A DNA stretch of 64,000 bases, from positions 226,544 to 290,543 of the forward strand of contig JAPMXV010000011.1 of NCBI GenBank assembly GCA_026936335.1, written 5' to 3'. Position numbers and translations under genes: made by a program. Position 1 is the first letter of the stretch. Each line of letters opens with the position of its first letter. Of this stretch, positions 10,300 through 22,400 are shown one piece after another. The notes under the pieces are model-generated. The model was given only the letters and a program-made list of their open reading frames with translations, was not told where the DNA came from and ran no database searches. This DNA comes from Mantamonas sphyraenae. Taxonomy: Eukaryota; CRuMs; Mantamonadidae.

Positions 10300-13200
10300 A
10301 TGTTTGAGATGACCCTTACGGACCTGGTCCGTGGCCTCCGCACTGCCAAGAGCGAAGAGGCCCAGTTCATCAGCAAGGCCATCCAGGAAATCAAGGAGGA
10401 GCTCAAGAGCAAGGACCTTGATCTCAAGGCCCAGGCTGTTCAAAAGCTCACTTACGTACGTCTTCCGGTTTCCAGCCTCCCCCTGCCCTTTGTCTCTGCT
10501 CTTCTGTGTCTCTACCTGTGCTCACCCTCTCCCTTATCCCTCGTTGCCCGCGCCCCGCCTGTCCGCCCGTCCCTGTCCTCCTCTCCAGCTCCACATGCTT
10601 GGCTACGACATGAGCTGGGCGGCGTTTCCCGTCGTCGAGGTCATTTCCTCCACCAAGTTTGCCCACAAGCGCATTGGATACCTTGCTGCCTCTCAGTCCT
10701 TCAACGAGGACACAGACGTGCTCCTCCTTATGACCAACCAGTTCAAAAAGGTGCGCTCTTCCCCGCCTGTTCCCTGCTCCGCTCCTTTCCCTCCGTGTGT
10801 TTCGACCTCAGGCCATCCGCGCAAATTTCCCCTCCCGTCCGTCGGCCCACCCCCCGTGCCCAACACTTCGCTCACACCGTGCGCACCGCCCCCCACGCAC
10901 TGCCCTCGCTCTTGTTGCCACCCCTGTTCGCCTCCCTCTCCGTCACAGGACTTCTCTTCCAGCAACCAGTACGATATTGGAGCTGCCCTCAACACCCTCT
11001 CCAACATTGTGACCCCCGACCTTGCCATCGACGTCATCTCCGACGTCGTCGCTATGGTCAACAGCAGCCGTCCATACGTCCGCAAGCGGGCCATCCTCTG
11101 CCTCTACAAGTGTGTTCTCAAGTACCCCGAGGCTCTGCGCGCCTCCTTCCCGCGTCTCAAGGAGCGCCTGGACGACGATGACGTTGGTAGGTGCTCATAT
11201 GCGCGACTCTCCATTCACCCTCCATAGCATTAGCATTGTGTGTCTGTATGCCCGGCTGCTTCGTTCACTCACATGACACGCACAGCCGTCGTCTCTGCCG
11301 CCGTGAATGTCATCTGCGAGCTGGCACGCAAGAACCCCAAGAACTACCTGGTCATGGCCCCGTTGTTCTTCAACCTGCTCACGTCCCCTTCAAACAACTG
11401 GATGCTCATCAAGGTCATCAAGCTGTTTGGCTCCCTGGCGCCGCTGCAGCCCAAGCTGGCAAAGAAGCTCGTCGAGCCGCTGACCAAGCTCATCACAAAC
11501 ACCACGGCCATGAGTCTGCTCTACGAGTGCATCAAGACGGCCACGGTGGGCCTCTCCCAGTACAAAGATATCATGACGCTGTGCATGGAGAAGCTGCGCA
11601 TGTTTGTCGAGGACCAGGACCAGAACCTCAAGTACCTGGGCCTCGTGGGAATGGGCGAGATCATGAAGACCCATCCCAAGATGGGCAACCACAACCGTGA
11701 GCTCATCATGTCCTGTCTCAACGACGAGGACCTCACCATCCGCCTCAAGGCCCTGGATCTCGTCACGCAGATGGTGTCCAAGAAGAACCTGGTGGACATT
11801 GTCAAGACACTGCTCATCCATCTGCAGTCGGCCGACGACGAAACACGCAAGGACCTCATCCTCAAGACCATCGCCATCTGCTCGCAAAAGGGTGCCTACA
11901 CATACGTCACCAACTTCCAGTGGTACATCTCTGTGCTCGTGGATCTGACGCGCGTGCCGGGGCCCGTGGCTCAGGGCACAGAGATCGGACAACAGTTTAT
12001 GGACGTCATCATCCGTGTCAACGTCGTGCGCCCGTTTGGCGTGAAGAACATGGCCAAACTCCTCGACGAGGATCGCCTGTGGGAGAGTGCACGCCGAGAC
12101 GACTCGACGCTGTCCGAGGTGCTCTACGCCGCCGCATGGCTGTGTGGTGAATACCCCAAGTTTGTGCCCAACCTGGCGCACACGGCCGAGTCGCTGCTGG
12201 AACCGCGCGTGATGCAGCTCGGCCCGCACATCCAGGCTGTGTTTGTTCAGGCTGTGCTCAAGCTCTACGCCCACGCATGCTCGCTGGTCAACGACTCCTT
12301 GGATCTGATGGGCGACAACGACGACATGCGCCTGGACGCAGACAACGGCGACGGCCAGGACTCGGACGACGCAAAGCTTGCTGTCGTGGAGGCCATTGCC
12401 GATCTCATCATCCAGAGACTGCCCATGCTGACGCAATCAGTGCATCTGGAGGTGCAGGAGCGCGCATGCACAGCGCTGGCGATTGTCAAATTGGTGGAAG
12501 AGACTCGCGGAAGCATTCCGGCGGTGCTCAACCAAGTGGCTCGCCTGTTTGAAGAGGAGCTGGTGGTGGTCAGCGCCAAGGCGGCCAAGCGCCAGGCCAA
12601 GGTGCTGCTGGAAAAGCTGGGTCCCCAGGGGCTGGATTTGGACAGCTGGATTGGAGAGCCAATCACCGACCCGGAAGATGTCATGGACGACGACAGCGAT
12701 ACGGGCTTTGGCGTGCGGGACACCGATTCAGACGCGTCGACGGACGACGAGGGAGGATTCTGGGGAACGGATGCAGCCGAGGCCATGGATGCGGAAGGCA
12801 AGCGCAAGCGCAGGGACGAAGCCAGGCGCGCACGCGAGAGCACACCGTATATTCTCAGCGGCAACTCGTCGGGCAAGAAGAAAGCGTCTTCAGGGATGGA
12901 CAGCGACGACGTGGACGTGGACTCGATCCCACTGGTGCCTCTGGACGAACAGGATCTGCTTGGCGGCGCTCCGTTCTTGATGTCCTCCACCATGGCTGGG
13001 TCGTCCAAGGGAAAGAAGGGCAAGAAGAAGCGACGACGAAAGCATCGCGGTGGCGACGACGACGACGAAGACGACGACGAGTACGGCTTGGCCTCGGGAC
13101 CCATCCAGATTACCGCCGTTGCAGACATGCCTGAAGGCTACGAGAGCAACAGCGACGAGGAGCAGGGAGCGGCAGGACAGGGTTCGTCTGCAAGCAAGTA

Positions 13201-13591
13201 TGCTTCGCTGGACATGGATCTGACGTCTGGTGACACGACGCTGCCGCAGCTGCAGGCATACGGCGCACAGACGGCGAGCAACACGCGATCGCAGGTTGTG
13301 CACGGCGGCGACGATGCGGAGGGCAAGAAGAAGAAGAAGAAGAAGAAGAAGGACGGCGACAGTGAGGGCAAGAAGAAGAAGAAGAAGAAGAAGAAGGCGG
13401 CCGAGGAAGAGGAGCAGGAGGATTTGATCAGCTTTGACACGTTTGACCCGCTGGCAAACACGTCGTCCTCAAACGACGGGGAGGCAGCACAGGGTGACGA
13501 GGAGAAGAAGAAGAAGAAGAAGAAGAAGAAGAAGGATGGGGATGGCGAGGGCAAGAAGAAGAAGAGGAGGAAGCCGAAGAGCAGCGAATGA
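10300..13591 (+). CDS. AP3D1: AP-3 adaptor complex subunit delta
   Basis: Four exons: 10300-10455, 10589-10750, 10949-11186 and 11286-13591, all with GT-AG introns of 99 to 198 bp and matching phases. The spliced 953-residue protein begins with DLVRGLRTAK and runs through LHMLGYDMSWAAFPVVEV, KRIGYLAASQSF, YVRKRAILCLYKC and AAVNVICELARKNPKNYL. These are hallmark blocks of the adaptin trunk of AP-3 delta. The trunk (about residues 1-600) is an alpha-solenoid that pairs with AP-3 sigma. The tail is acidic and then carries three poly-Lys runs (13321-13400 and 13504-13560) separated by a short acidic segment. AP-3 sorts cargo from endosomes to lysosome-related compartments. The beta subunit of the same complex is encoded at 55961-59690. 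The stop codon overlaps an ATG used in the next frame (ATGA). Confidence 0.96.
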
Positions 13592-13644
13592 AAAACCCAG
13601 GCCGTTTGCTGGCAGCTGCGCCGCCAACGAAACGCTCCACAAAC

Positions 13645-15247
13645 ATGTCATCGTCGAGCAGGAGTGGTGGACGACACCGCAAGCGCAATGTGGCGTGGGA
13701 GGTGTACAAGTGTGCACGGAAGATTGGCAACCTGGAGACGTGCGGACTGAACAGCACGATGGCGCTGACGCAGAAGGAGAAGCGGAAGCGCAAAGCCAAG
13801 TGGAAAGCAACTCTGCATAGCGGGCAGGGGAAGGAAGCACAGGCGCAAGTGGACACATGGATTGAGGAGGCCAAGCAAGAGTTTCGAGAGCTGCAGGAGG
13901 AGCGGAAGAGGAGAAAGGCATTCACCGGACGAAAGCATCTGCGGAAGGCGCTGGAGAGGAGCCATGCAGCCGTGGTGAAGAAGATGAAAAACAAAGAGGG
14001 CAAGGGCAAGAGCCTGGCACGTGCTCTGGAGGCGTTTGAGGTAAGTTTAGAGATCCAAAGGAGATCAACGCGCGGAAGACGAATCGGTGTGACACACAGA
14101 GGCTGACGAGGACGGGCATGCATTGCAGAACATGGAGAGTGAGGCAATGTATACATGGATGGAGGGTGAGGAGGAGCTGGCACGGGACAAGGTGCTGGAA
14201 GAGGTGCTGCGTGGAGCGAGGAAGGGACATGCAGTGCAGGCGGACGAGGAGGCCATGGTGTGGATGAAGAGGATGGTGAAGGAATGGCTGAAGCGCAAGG
14301 AGGTGCAAGAGAAGTGGGAGGAGTGGCGAGAGATTGCACAGATTGAGGTGATGGACGTGCAGAGGTACCTTGAGGAGCAGGCGAACAAGCGCACGCCCGA
14401 AAGCGACTCTGAGGACGATGAGTCGGATGACGAGAGCGGAGACGACGGCAAAATGCGACGTGGAGGTGCAGTCACTTCCAGGACGGCGTATGCAATGTCA
14501 GACTTTGATGATGATGAGGGGGAGGAGGAGGAGAACGAGGATGGCGAAGACGGCGGGTGGAACTCGGCGGAGGAAGATGGGTGGAATTCTGCAGACGAGG
14601 ATGGATGGGGAGAAGAAGAAACGCAGGACACAGGGGCAGGCGGGCACTCGCTATTTATTGGATCCTTGGGCGGAGGCATGAAGGAAGAGGAAGGGAAACG
14701 GTCCACCACGAAGCGGGCATCCAAGGACAAGAAGGACAAGAAAGACAAGAAAGGACAAAAGGAGAAAGGCAAGGCCAAGGCCAAGGCGAAGGGGGCGGAC
14801 GAGAAGGCACAACCAACGCCAAAGAAGAAAAAGAACAGAATGGGACAGCGACAACGGCGGCAGCTGGCGGAACAGAAGTTTGGGGAGGATGCAAAACATC
14901 TGGCGGTGCATCCATCTTGGAAGGCAAAGCGACAGGCTGTGGAGGAGCAAGGGGTGGTGGTGGAGTTTAAGGGCAAACGAAAGACGTTTGCGGACGGAGA
15001 GGAGGAGGCAGAAGGACACCGGACTGGGGAGGACAAGGAAGCTCGTGCACAGCGGGAAATGGCCGAGCGGAAGCGGCAACGGATCGAACGGCAGGCATCG
15101 AAGGCACAGGATCAGAGTGCGGGAAGCACAGGAGGCGGCGGGAACAAGCATCCTTCGTGGCAGGCCAAGGAGCGAGAACGTGCGTTGATAGCCAAGGGAG
15201 GGCAAGGCAGTAGGGTTGTGTTTGGGGATGACGACGACAGCGATTGA
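13645..15247 (+). CDS. BUD22/SRFBP1-like nucleolar ribosome-biogenesis protein
   Basis: Two exons, 13645-14040 and 14129-15247 (intron GTAAGT...TTGCAG, 88 bp), giving about 504 residues. An earlier in-frame ATG at 13588 overlaps the AP-3 delta stop; I prefer 13645 because it leaves a short leader, but this is not certain. The N-terminal third is basic and helical (RHRKRNVAWEVYKCARKIGNL). The middle is acidic. The C-terminus has two copies of the HPSW-x-AK motif (VHPSWKAKRQ, then KHPSWQAKER), each followed by a basic stretch and a hydrophobic F-x-D/G ending (VVEFKGKRKTFADG, SRVVFGDDDD). That HPSW...KxxFxD end is the signature of BUD22/SRFBP1 proteins, which in yeast act in early 40S maturation. 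The doubled signature is unusual. Assignment is by motif only. Confidence 0.75.
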
Positions 15248-15312
15248 GGATGCGAGGATGCGTTGGGTCCAGCACATCAAAAACAACAGCGTGAAGAAAC
15301 CAGACGCAAATA

Positions 15313-16071
15313 ATGTCGACGTTGAGAGTCAAATTGTTGAGTGAAAACGCACGACTGCCCACCCGTGGGAGCGCGCGTGCAGCAGGGTATGATCTGTATG
15401 CAGCAGAGGACGTGGAGTTGGGCGCACACGGCAAGGCTCTTGTCAAGACAGACATCTCGTTGGCCATCCCTTCGGGCCACTACGGGCGTGTGGGTAGGTT
15501 TTGTGGACGTGGGTCAAGGTGCAGTGCTGTGGGGACGTGAGACTGACACAGGAACGGGGTTTGTTGTTGGCGTGTCGGGCGTGTGATCATCACGACGGGC
15601 CTGGACCCGGTTTTTCACACCCACAGCCCCGCGTTCGGGCCTTGCATGGAAGCACCACATCGACGTGGGCGCAGGGGTCATCGACGAAGACTACCGTGGA
15701 CCGTTGGGAGTTGTGCTGTACAACCACAGCGACAAGGACTTTGGAAGTGAGTTGTGGTCGCGTGATCACCTCTGGCTGGAAAAACGACGCCTCTTACACA
15801 CACACACACACCCCTCTTGCACGCCGGAGCAGTTTCTGTGGGCGACCGCATCGCACAGCTGATCTTGGAACGCATCAGCACACCGGAAGTGGAGCAGGTG
15901 GAGGACCTGGACGCAACGGAGCGCGGAGCTGGCGGCTTTGGGTCGACAGGAGTGTCCGACTCGTCGTCGTCGAGCAACAGTGGCAGTCCCAAGAAACGCA
16001 AACTGGAAGATGAAGAGCAAGAGCAGGAGAAGGAGGGGGAATCAAGCGATGCGATGGAACAGGAGGGGTGA
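15313..16071 (+). CDS. DUT: dUTP diphosphatase (dUTPase)
   Basis: Three exons: 15313-15493, 15627-15746 and 15833-16071, with introns GTAGGT...CACAG and GTGAGT...GCAG. The joined 179-residue protein contains all five trimeric dUTPase motifs: [12 protein letters not shown] (1), [25 protein letters not shown] (2 and 3, in two blocks), [12 protein letters not shown] (4) and the C-terminal [10 protein letters not shown] (5). The enzyme hydrolyses dUTP to dUMP and pyrophosphate, limiting uracil in DNA and supplying dTMP synthesis. After motif 5 there is a Ser-rich linker, a [10 protein letters not shown] stretch that looks like a classical nuclear localisation signal, and an acidic tail. Many nuclear dUTPases carry the signal at the N-terminus instead. 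The start ATG gives the usual short N-terminus. Confidence 0.96.
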
Positions 16072-16088
16072 GGGGCTCGTCAAACACT

Positions 16089-17745
16089 TCACTTGCTGGT
16101 CTCGGCCACAAATGCAGAGAGGATGTAGGCGACACACATGGTGAGGCGCTTCGTAAAGTCGATGTGGAGGAACTCGTTGGGGCCGTGTGCGTTGGAGTTG
16201 GGGCCCAGGACGCCTGTGATGACAAACTGGGCGTTGGGGAACTTCTTGCCAAGCATGCCCATGAACGGGATGGAACCGCCCTCACCAAAGTAGCACGGGT
16301 CCTTGCCGTCGAAAAAGGTGTTGCTGGCAGTCTTGATGGCCTCGGCCAGGTAGTCTGCGGTGGCCGGGGCGTTCCAACCGGAGCCGCTCTTCTCGCCTTC
16401 CCAGGAAACCTGGGCGCCGTAGGGCGGATCGTTCTCCAGGATCTCACCCAGCTTAGCGCTCATCTCCTTGGCATCGGCGGTGGGCGGCACACGCAGGGAC
16501 AGCTTAAAGGCGGATTCGGTGCGAAGGACGTTGCCGGCCTGCTCCAGGGGCGGGAAGCCTCCGGTGCCGGTCAGGGTCAGGGCAGGACGCCAGGTGCGGT
16601 TGAGGAGCAGCTCGTAGACGTCTGTGCTGACCGGCTGGGAGTTGCCTGTGTAAGGGAACTCCTCGTAGATGTCCTTGCCCATGATCTCGGCGGTGACCTT
16701 GGCTTCCTCAAGGCGACCCTCGGGAATGTCGACCTCAAAGTCTGCGCAACGGCCTGTCTGCAGGTCCTCCACGCGCTCGAGCAGCATGCGTGCGACACGT
16801 GTGGAGTCGGCGACAATGCCAGAGCCGTGGCCGCTGTGCACGCCCTCAGTGAGCAGCGACACACGCAGGTTGCCTGCCACAATGCCTCGCAGTGACGTGG
16901 TGATCCACAGCTGTTCGTAGTTGCCCGCTCCGCTGTCCAGGCACACGACGAGCTCGACGTTGCCGATCTTGTCCGTCAGCTTGTCGACGTAGTAGGGCAG
17001 ATCCGGGCTTCCGGACTCCTCGCAGGCTTCGATGATGATCACAATGCGCGATGTGGCCACCTTTTGCTCCTGCAGGGCCTTGATGGCCGTGATGGCTGCA
17101 AAGGCAGAGTACCCGTCGTCCGCGCCTCCACTGCGGTCCAAACGAGGGAACCACGACCATGTGTGCGTGTGCGCATGTGGGTGAGCATGGGGGAATGTAC
17201 AAATACCGCATGGGCACGTGAGTTGGGGTGTGTGTGTGCGTGCAGCCTGGTCCAAAGCGGAAAAACAGGGGTGCACTGGGAGGGCTCGCGTGAATCACAC
17301 GTCGGCAAACCGCCCAAGCAACAACGTACCGTCCGTACAGCTTGCCGTCCTTGATGACGGGCGAGTAGGGACCCAGTCCATCGTCCCAGTCGTTTGTGAG
17401 AGGTGGCTGCTTGTCCATGTGTCCGTACATGAGCACGGTGGGCAGGTCCGGGTTGTCGGCCTCGATGGGGTTGCCCGCAGCCGGAAGGGTCATCATGAGC
17501 AACGGAGTGCGGCCCTCGTCGGCGTGCAGGTCCAGGGTAAGGTTCTCCACGTTCTGGGCCTTGACCCACTCGACGATGAGGTCCATGGCTTGCTCCTGCA
17601 GGCCGTTGGTGGCCCACTCCTGGTCGTACGCGGGCGACTGGTTGGGGATCTTTACAAACTCCACGATGCGGTCAATCACATCGTTGTCGTAGGCAGCGTT
17701 GACAAAGTCTTGCACTTGGGTGGAAGGAAAGTCGGTGGAGGACAT
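16089..17745 (-). CDS. M20-family metallodipeptidase (CNDP2/DUG1-like)
   Basis: Two exons on the minus strand, 17330-17745 and 16089-17130, joined across a 199-bp intron (GTACGT...GCAG) to give 485 residues. Dinuclear zinc ligands are recognisable: YGHMDKQPP, GRGGADDGYS, EACEESGSPD, VCLDSGAGNY, and a late His in NAHGPNEFLH. The lid domain carries GVHSGHGSGIV and the C-terminus GEGGSIPFMGML, typical of M20A dipeptidases. Cytosolic relatives cleave Cys-Gly and other dipeptides, including in glutathione turnover. The motif after GRG reads GADDGYSAF rather than the common DDKGP, a variant seen in some M20 branches. No signal peptide is visible, so a cytosolic enzyme is likely. The start at 17745 is 55 bases from the divergent WDR74 start, suggesting a shared promoter. 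Confidence 0.92.
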
Positions 17746-17800
17746 GGTCGGTGTCTGTATGTTCGTGTGGGCCTGCGGGGGCGAAGCCAAGTCCAGGCAG

Positions 17801-19445
17801 ATGCGAGTTTTCACAGGTGACGAAGTCGGGCTGGTCAAAGGTGAGTGCATACCCACAGAGGACACACGTGTGACACTGCACATGCGCGGGTTCGTGGGGC
17901 GGAGGGCAAGGGCAAGAATTCACCCATGCGAGTGTGTCAGGAGAGGGGCAGCTGACAACGGACCTGGGAGAGCGCAGACGTGCAGCCGGATCGCAAGAAA
18001 CTACTGCATCGTTTCGGGCAGATGAGCCGCAAGGAGGCGGTGTTGCAAATGGAATGGGCATCTACACAGGGCCCTGACGAATTGCGGGTGAGTGAGTGGG
18101 CGGCGATGGGTGGCGCGTACTGGAGTAGCAGGAGGCGGGGCGGAAAGCACATGCGAGGCCAGCGCTGACACAACGACGGTGGGAGCAGTTGCTGAGCATG
18201 CACCGCCATGGGAGCATCCGTGTGATGGATGCAGATGAGAAACAGGTGGTGCACACAATCAACGGATACACGGGAACGGGTGTGGGCGTGCAGTGGATGC
18301 AGGGCGGATCCTCGTCCTCGTCCTCGTCCTCCTCATCATCATCGTCGTCATCGTCCACAGGCACCTCTGAGTACGGCGAGAGAGAGTATGTGCTGCGAGC
18401 GAGTGCCGAGGGCGATGTGACCTTGCACGGATTCACGGTGGATGCACAAGGGGACGCGGAAGACAGTGTCGGCTCGGTGTCCAGCGTGGAGGGCCTGCAA
18501 GCCAAGCTCAATGTGGGCAAGGGCGTGGAATGCATGCGTGTGCAGTGGAATGAGCATGCGTATGATACACACGTGCTGGGCAGCACCTTGCGCTTTGCTG
18601 TTGGGGGGAAGGAACTCGACGCCCAGGTTTGGGACTTTGAGGCGGGCAAGAGCGTATGGAAGGCCAAGAACGTGAAGCACGACATGCTCAACCTGGCTGT
18701 GCCTGTATGGCACACCGACGTTCACTTTGTGCCTGGCCAGCACGAGAATGTGCTTGCCACTTGCACCGGGTACCACCAGGTCCGCCTGTACGACATGCGT
18801 GCCCAGCGCCGTCCGGTCGCCCTGATCGAGAACGGAGTCAAGAAACTGAACTGCATGTGCATCTCTGCAGACGGCAAATATGTGTTCACAGGCGATGTCC
18901 GCGGCGACATGCGTCGTGTCGACCTCGGCACACGCCGCTCTCTCGGCAAGTTTATCCAGCATTCCGGGTCCATCCGCGCCGTGGAGTTGCACCCGGATGG
19001 TGACTCGCTCTGCTCCGTATCTATGGACCGCTATCTGCGCATCTACGACGTGCACACCCGTATGCTGAAGCACAGCATCTACCTCAAGCAGCTGCTCAAC
19101 TCGGTCCTGGTCTCCTCCGAGCCCGAGCAGGAGGAAGAAGAAGACGAGGAAGAAGGAAAGGGGGACAGCGATGCAGATGATGGAGACAATGGCAGCGAAG
19201 ATGACGATGACGACGACCAAGACGACGACGGCACATGGAATGCTCTGGAGGCCGTATCCGACGAGGATGATGATGATGATGATGAGGAGGAGGAGGATGA
19301 TGATGAGGAGGAGGAGGATGAGGATGATGAGGATGATGAGGAGGATGAGGAGGACGAGGACGAGGAGCGTGTGGATCGCAAGAGGAGATCATCCACGCGG
19401 AAGTCCGCCCAGCCTGCGGGCAAGAGGCAACGAGCGGCAAAGTAA
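17801..19445 (+). CDS. WDR74/NSA1-like WD40 ribosome-biogenesis factor
   Basis: Three exons: 17801-17840, 17978-18087 and 18189-19445. The first exon is only 40 bases and supplies MRVFTGDEVGLVK, which matches the start expected for an NSA1 beta-propeller. The 468-residue product has WD-type blades ending with ATCTGYHQVRLYDMRAQRRPV, DVRGDMRRVDL and DRYLRIYDVHTRMLKHSIYLKQLLN, the diagnostic C-terminal half of WDR74/NSA1. The family acts in pre-60S maturation with the AAA ATPase NVL/Rix7. A poly-Ser insert (TCCTCG/TCATCG repeats, about 18308-18355) interrupts an early blade loop. The tail from about 19125 is almost purely Asp/Glu, then a short basic end (RKRRSSTRKS...GKRQRAAK). Acidic-then-basic tails are common in nucleolar proteins. 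Confidence 0.88.
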
Positions 19446-19484
19446 TGGACAGCACCCACACAGCGTTCTTGCATCGTTCTTGCA

Positions 19485-22400
19485 TTACAGACTCTCCTCC
19501 GGTTCCTCATCTTGCTTGATCTTCTCTTGATCAACACTCGTTGCCCCGGCAACCACTCCCAACTCCAGCTCCTCGACCGGACTGGCCGAATTGTGCGGCA
19601 CAGACATGCGTCGCACGGAGATGCGCTTCATCGCGTTTACTCCCGTGCGTCCCATGCTCTTCAGGCGCACAGAGAGTGCACCGATGCCAATTTCCGACTC
19701 ACCGAGGAGTTGGAGAACCTTGGCCAGCACTGTCAACTCCCCATACGCAAGGCCCCACACAAACACATCGTCTTCGTGGATAGCTTCACGAGCAGACTCT
19801 AGCACAGCAGCCTGGGTGCCACGGCGCGTTGTCCTCAGTGTGCGCACTTCGTCCTCCACAGCCTCCATCTCCGCCACAGTCAGATTGTTCTCTGCAATCT
19901 CCGCCAGCTGTCGGTGATAGTCTGCGTGCACAAAGGGACTCACTGCGGCCACGAAACGCCCCACGACGGCTGCGGAGCTCTTGTCATCCTCGCTCATCGA
20001 GCCTTCTCTCTGCCTGTCCTGCACTCCTTGCCACACATCCCGTCCCACATACCAGGCACAGACCACAACCACACTCACGGCCACTGTCATGGTCAACCCC
20101 TCCCATCCCTCTCGTCCCGCAGAATCGGCGCCCGTCACAAACACCATCCCCGCCACGAGCAATAGCAGCGACTCCACGAGCAGGATCCCCTCCAAGTTGT
20201 TCTGCATGGAGGTTTTGTACGGGTGGAAGGAAGCTTGCAACTGCGCCGCACCACCCAGCACCACCATGCCCAGCAGGCCTTGAAGCGCAGGAAGATTGGT
20301 TGCAAACAACTTCACGCCGACCACACTCGCCTTGCGCAGCAGAACCATGGCTTCAAACCAGAAGTAGTGCGGTGCGTACTTGCTGTAGATGGTTGAGTAC
20401 TTCTGCTGAAACTCGGGCTGGGCGCGGATCTCGGGATCGCGCGCACGGAGCATCACAGCCAAGAACGCCGCAGGTGTGCCCAGCACGTACACAAACAGAA
20501 ACAACACCGCAGGCGCAACCAAGCGAGCGTGCACGCCGTCTTCCACCCAACATTGCACGTTTGGCGAGGTGTCCATCACCGAAAAGCCTTCGCGCACCTC
20601 GCTGCAGTCAAACACCTCCAGCACGCGTGTGCACAGTGTGATGTACAGCAGTCCCATGCTGAACACCATTTCGTTGACCAAACGACGCATTGTCTCGTGG
20701 TCCACCATCTCCGGTTCGGTGAACAGCGTCGACACGTTGTGCCGCACCAGCGACAGCGCATAGCGCCACTTGGGCAGTGTGGCGTCGGGTTCCGCACAGA
20801 ACACAGGGTGTGCCTTCCCGAACGCCTCGCCATTCGCAAGCACCCAGCGGCTCAGTAGATACTGGCCTGCCACACGCAGTAGGAGGCCAACAGCGAGGAG
20901 CACCGGAAGCAACATGGCCGTCCAAAAGCGTGTTTCTGCCGTCCATCCTTGTGCGACGCTGCACTCGGGAGACGCTGTGTCAATGTTAAAGTTTGCCAGC
21001 GAGAAGGAATTGAGTGTGCTCTCTACACTGTCGGGCCAGTTGAGCCGGAACTCGCCAAACGTGCTGATGACCTGCAAGTGTGTGATGGCCAGCGCCGCAA
21101 CCTTGCCTGTGTTCTTTCGCGGTCCCGCACGGCCTTGCTTCTTCACAAAGAACAAGTACAGGATAAAGAGAGCAACCAGGAGCACAACCGTGCCCCCGGA
21201 GCCCGCCTGGCATGGCTGGCAAGTGTTGCCCAGCTTGAAGTAGCCTGGTGAGCATGTTCCGCAGAGAATGCCCTGGTAGCCAGGAGCGCAGGTAGACGAT
21301 GCGCCACCCAGGCATGCAGACTCCACAGCACAGCGCACATACCGGCGCTCGCCCGTTCTGAAGAATCCCACCTTGGCAACGGGCTGGGTCAGCAAACCAA
21401 CGCAGTCTGCGTTCTCGGGGCACGCCTCACACGCCAGCCCTGGCCTGCCGTCTTCGCGAAAGAAGCCTGCTTTGCACTGGCAGTCCGTGACATCCAGTGG
21501 CGTGGAGCGGATCGAGTCTGTGTTGCTCGGGCAAGACAGCACGTCCTGCAACACACTCAACGTCACGCCTCGCGTGGATGCATAGTGCTGTCCGTTGTCC
21601 AAGCTCACCTCCACCAGGTGCACGGCCGTTGAATGGTTGGCCGGCGACTCAACCACAATCTCTGTTGCCGTCAGACGCTTTGGCACAAACACCTGTCCAG
21701 CGCCCATCTGCACGACCACCGAACCGCTGTCAAAGAACCCACTGCCTTGAATGGTGACGTCCGCAACCTCTCCGGGTGTCTTGCGATCGGGATCCACCGA
21801 AAGCACGCTGGGCTGTGCGTACACCGTCAAGCTCACCTGAGTGTCGAACCAGTCGGCACCGTTCAGAGCCATCCACACCTTCACTGTAGCTCCCGCGCCA
21901 TTTGTCCTCTTGTACGCCGGCAGGATGGCTGTCACCGACGTCGTCGACTTGCTTGCGGCCACGCTGTCGCTCTGCCATCCATCGCTGTCCTGCAGCCGCA
22001 CCAGTGTCGTTTCGCTCACAGAGGCAAATTGACCCTCCAAAGTTACACTTGTGCCTCCGGCCAGCGGCATCACGCGTGGAAACACGCTGGTGAACGCGGG
22101 CACCCTGTACACGCGCAAGGTGCGCCTGTCACCACTCCACAGAGCACCTCCACTTGTGCTCACCTCCACCTCCACATCCACATATCCATTTGGCCCCACG
22201 GTCACCTTGCCCTCCAGTGAAGGCATGGTAAACACGAGCGGCGTCGACGAGAGCTCGACAATGACGGCCGGTGTTGACTTGATCCACACACGCAGCGACC
22301 CAGCCACCGATGCGTCCAAGATGTTGATTCCACTCACAGAGAGCACAGTGCCTCCGGACAGGGACGCACTCGATGGCGTGATGGTGCCCACAAACGGTGG

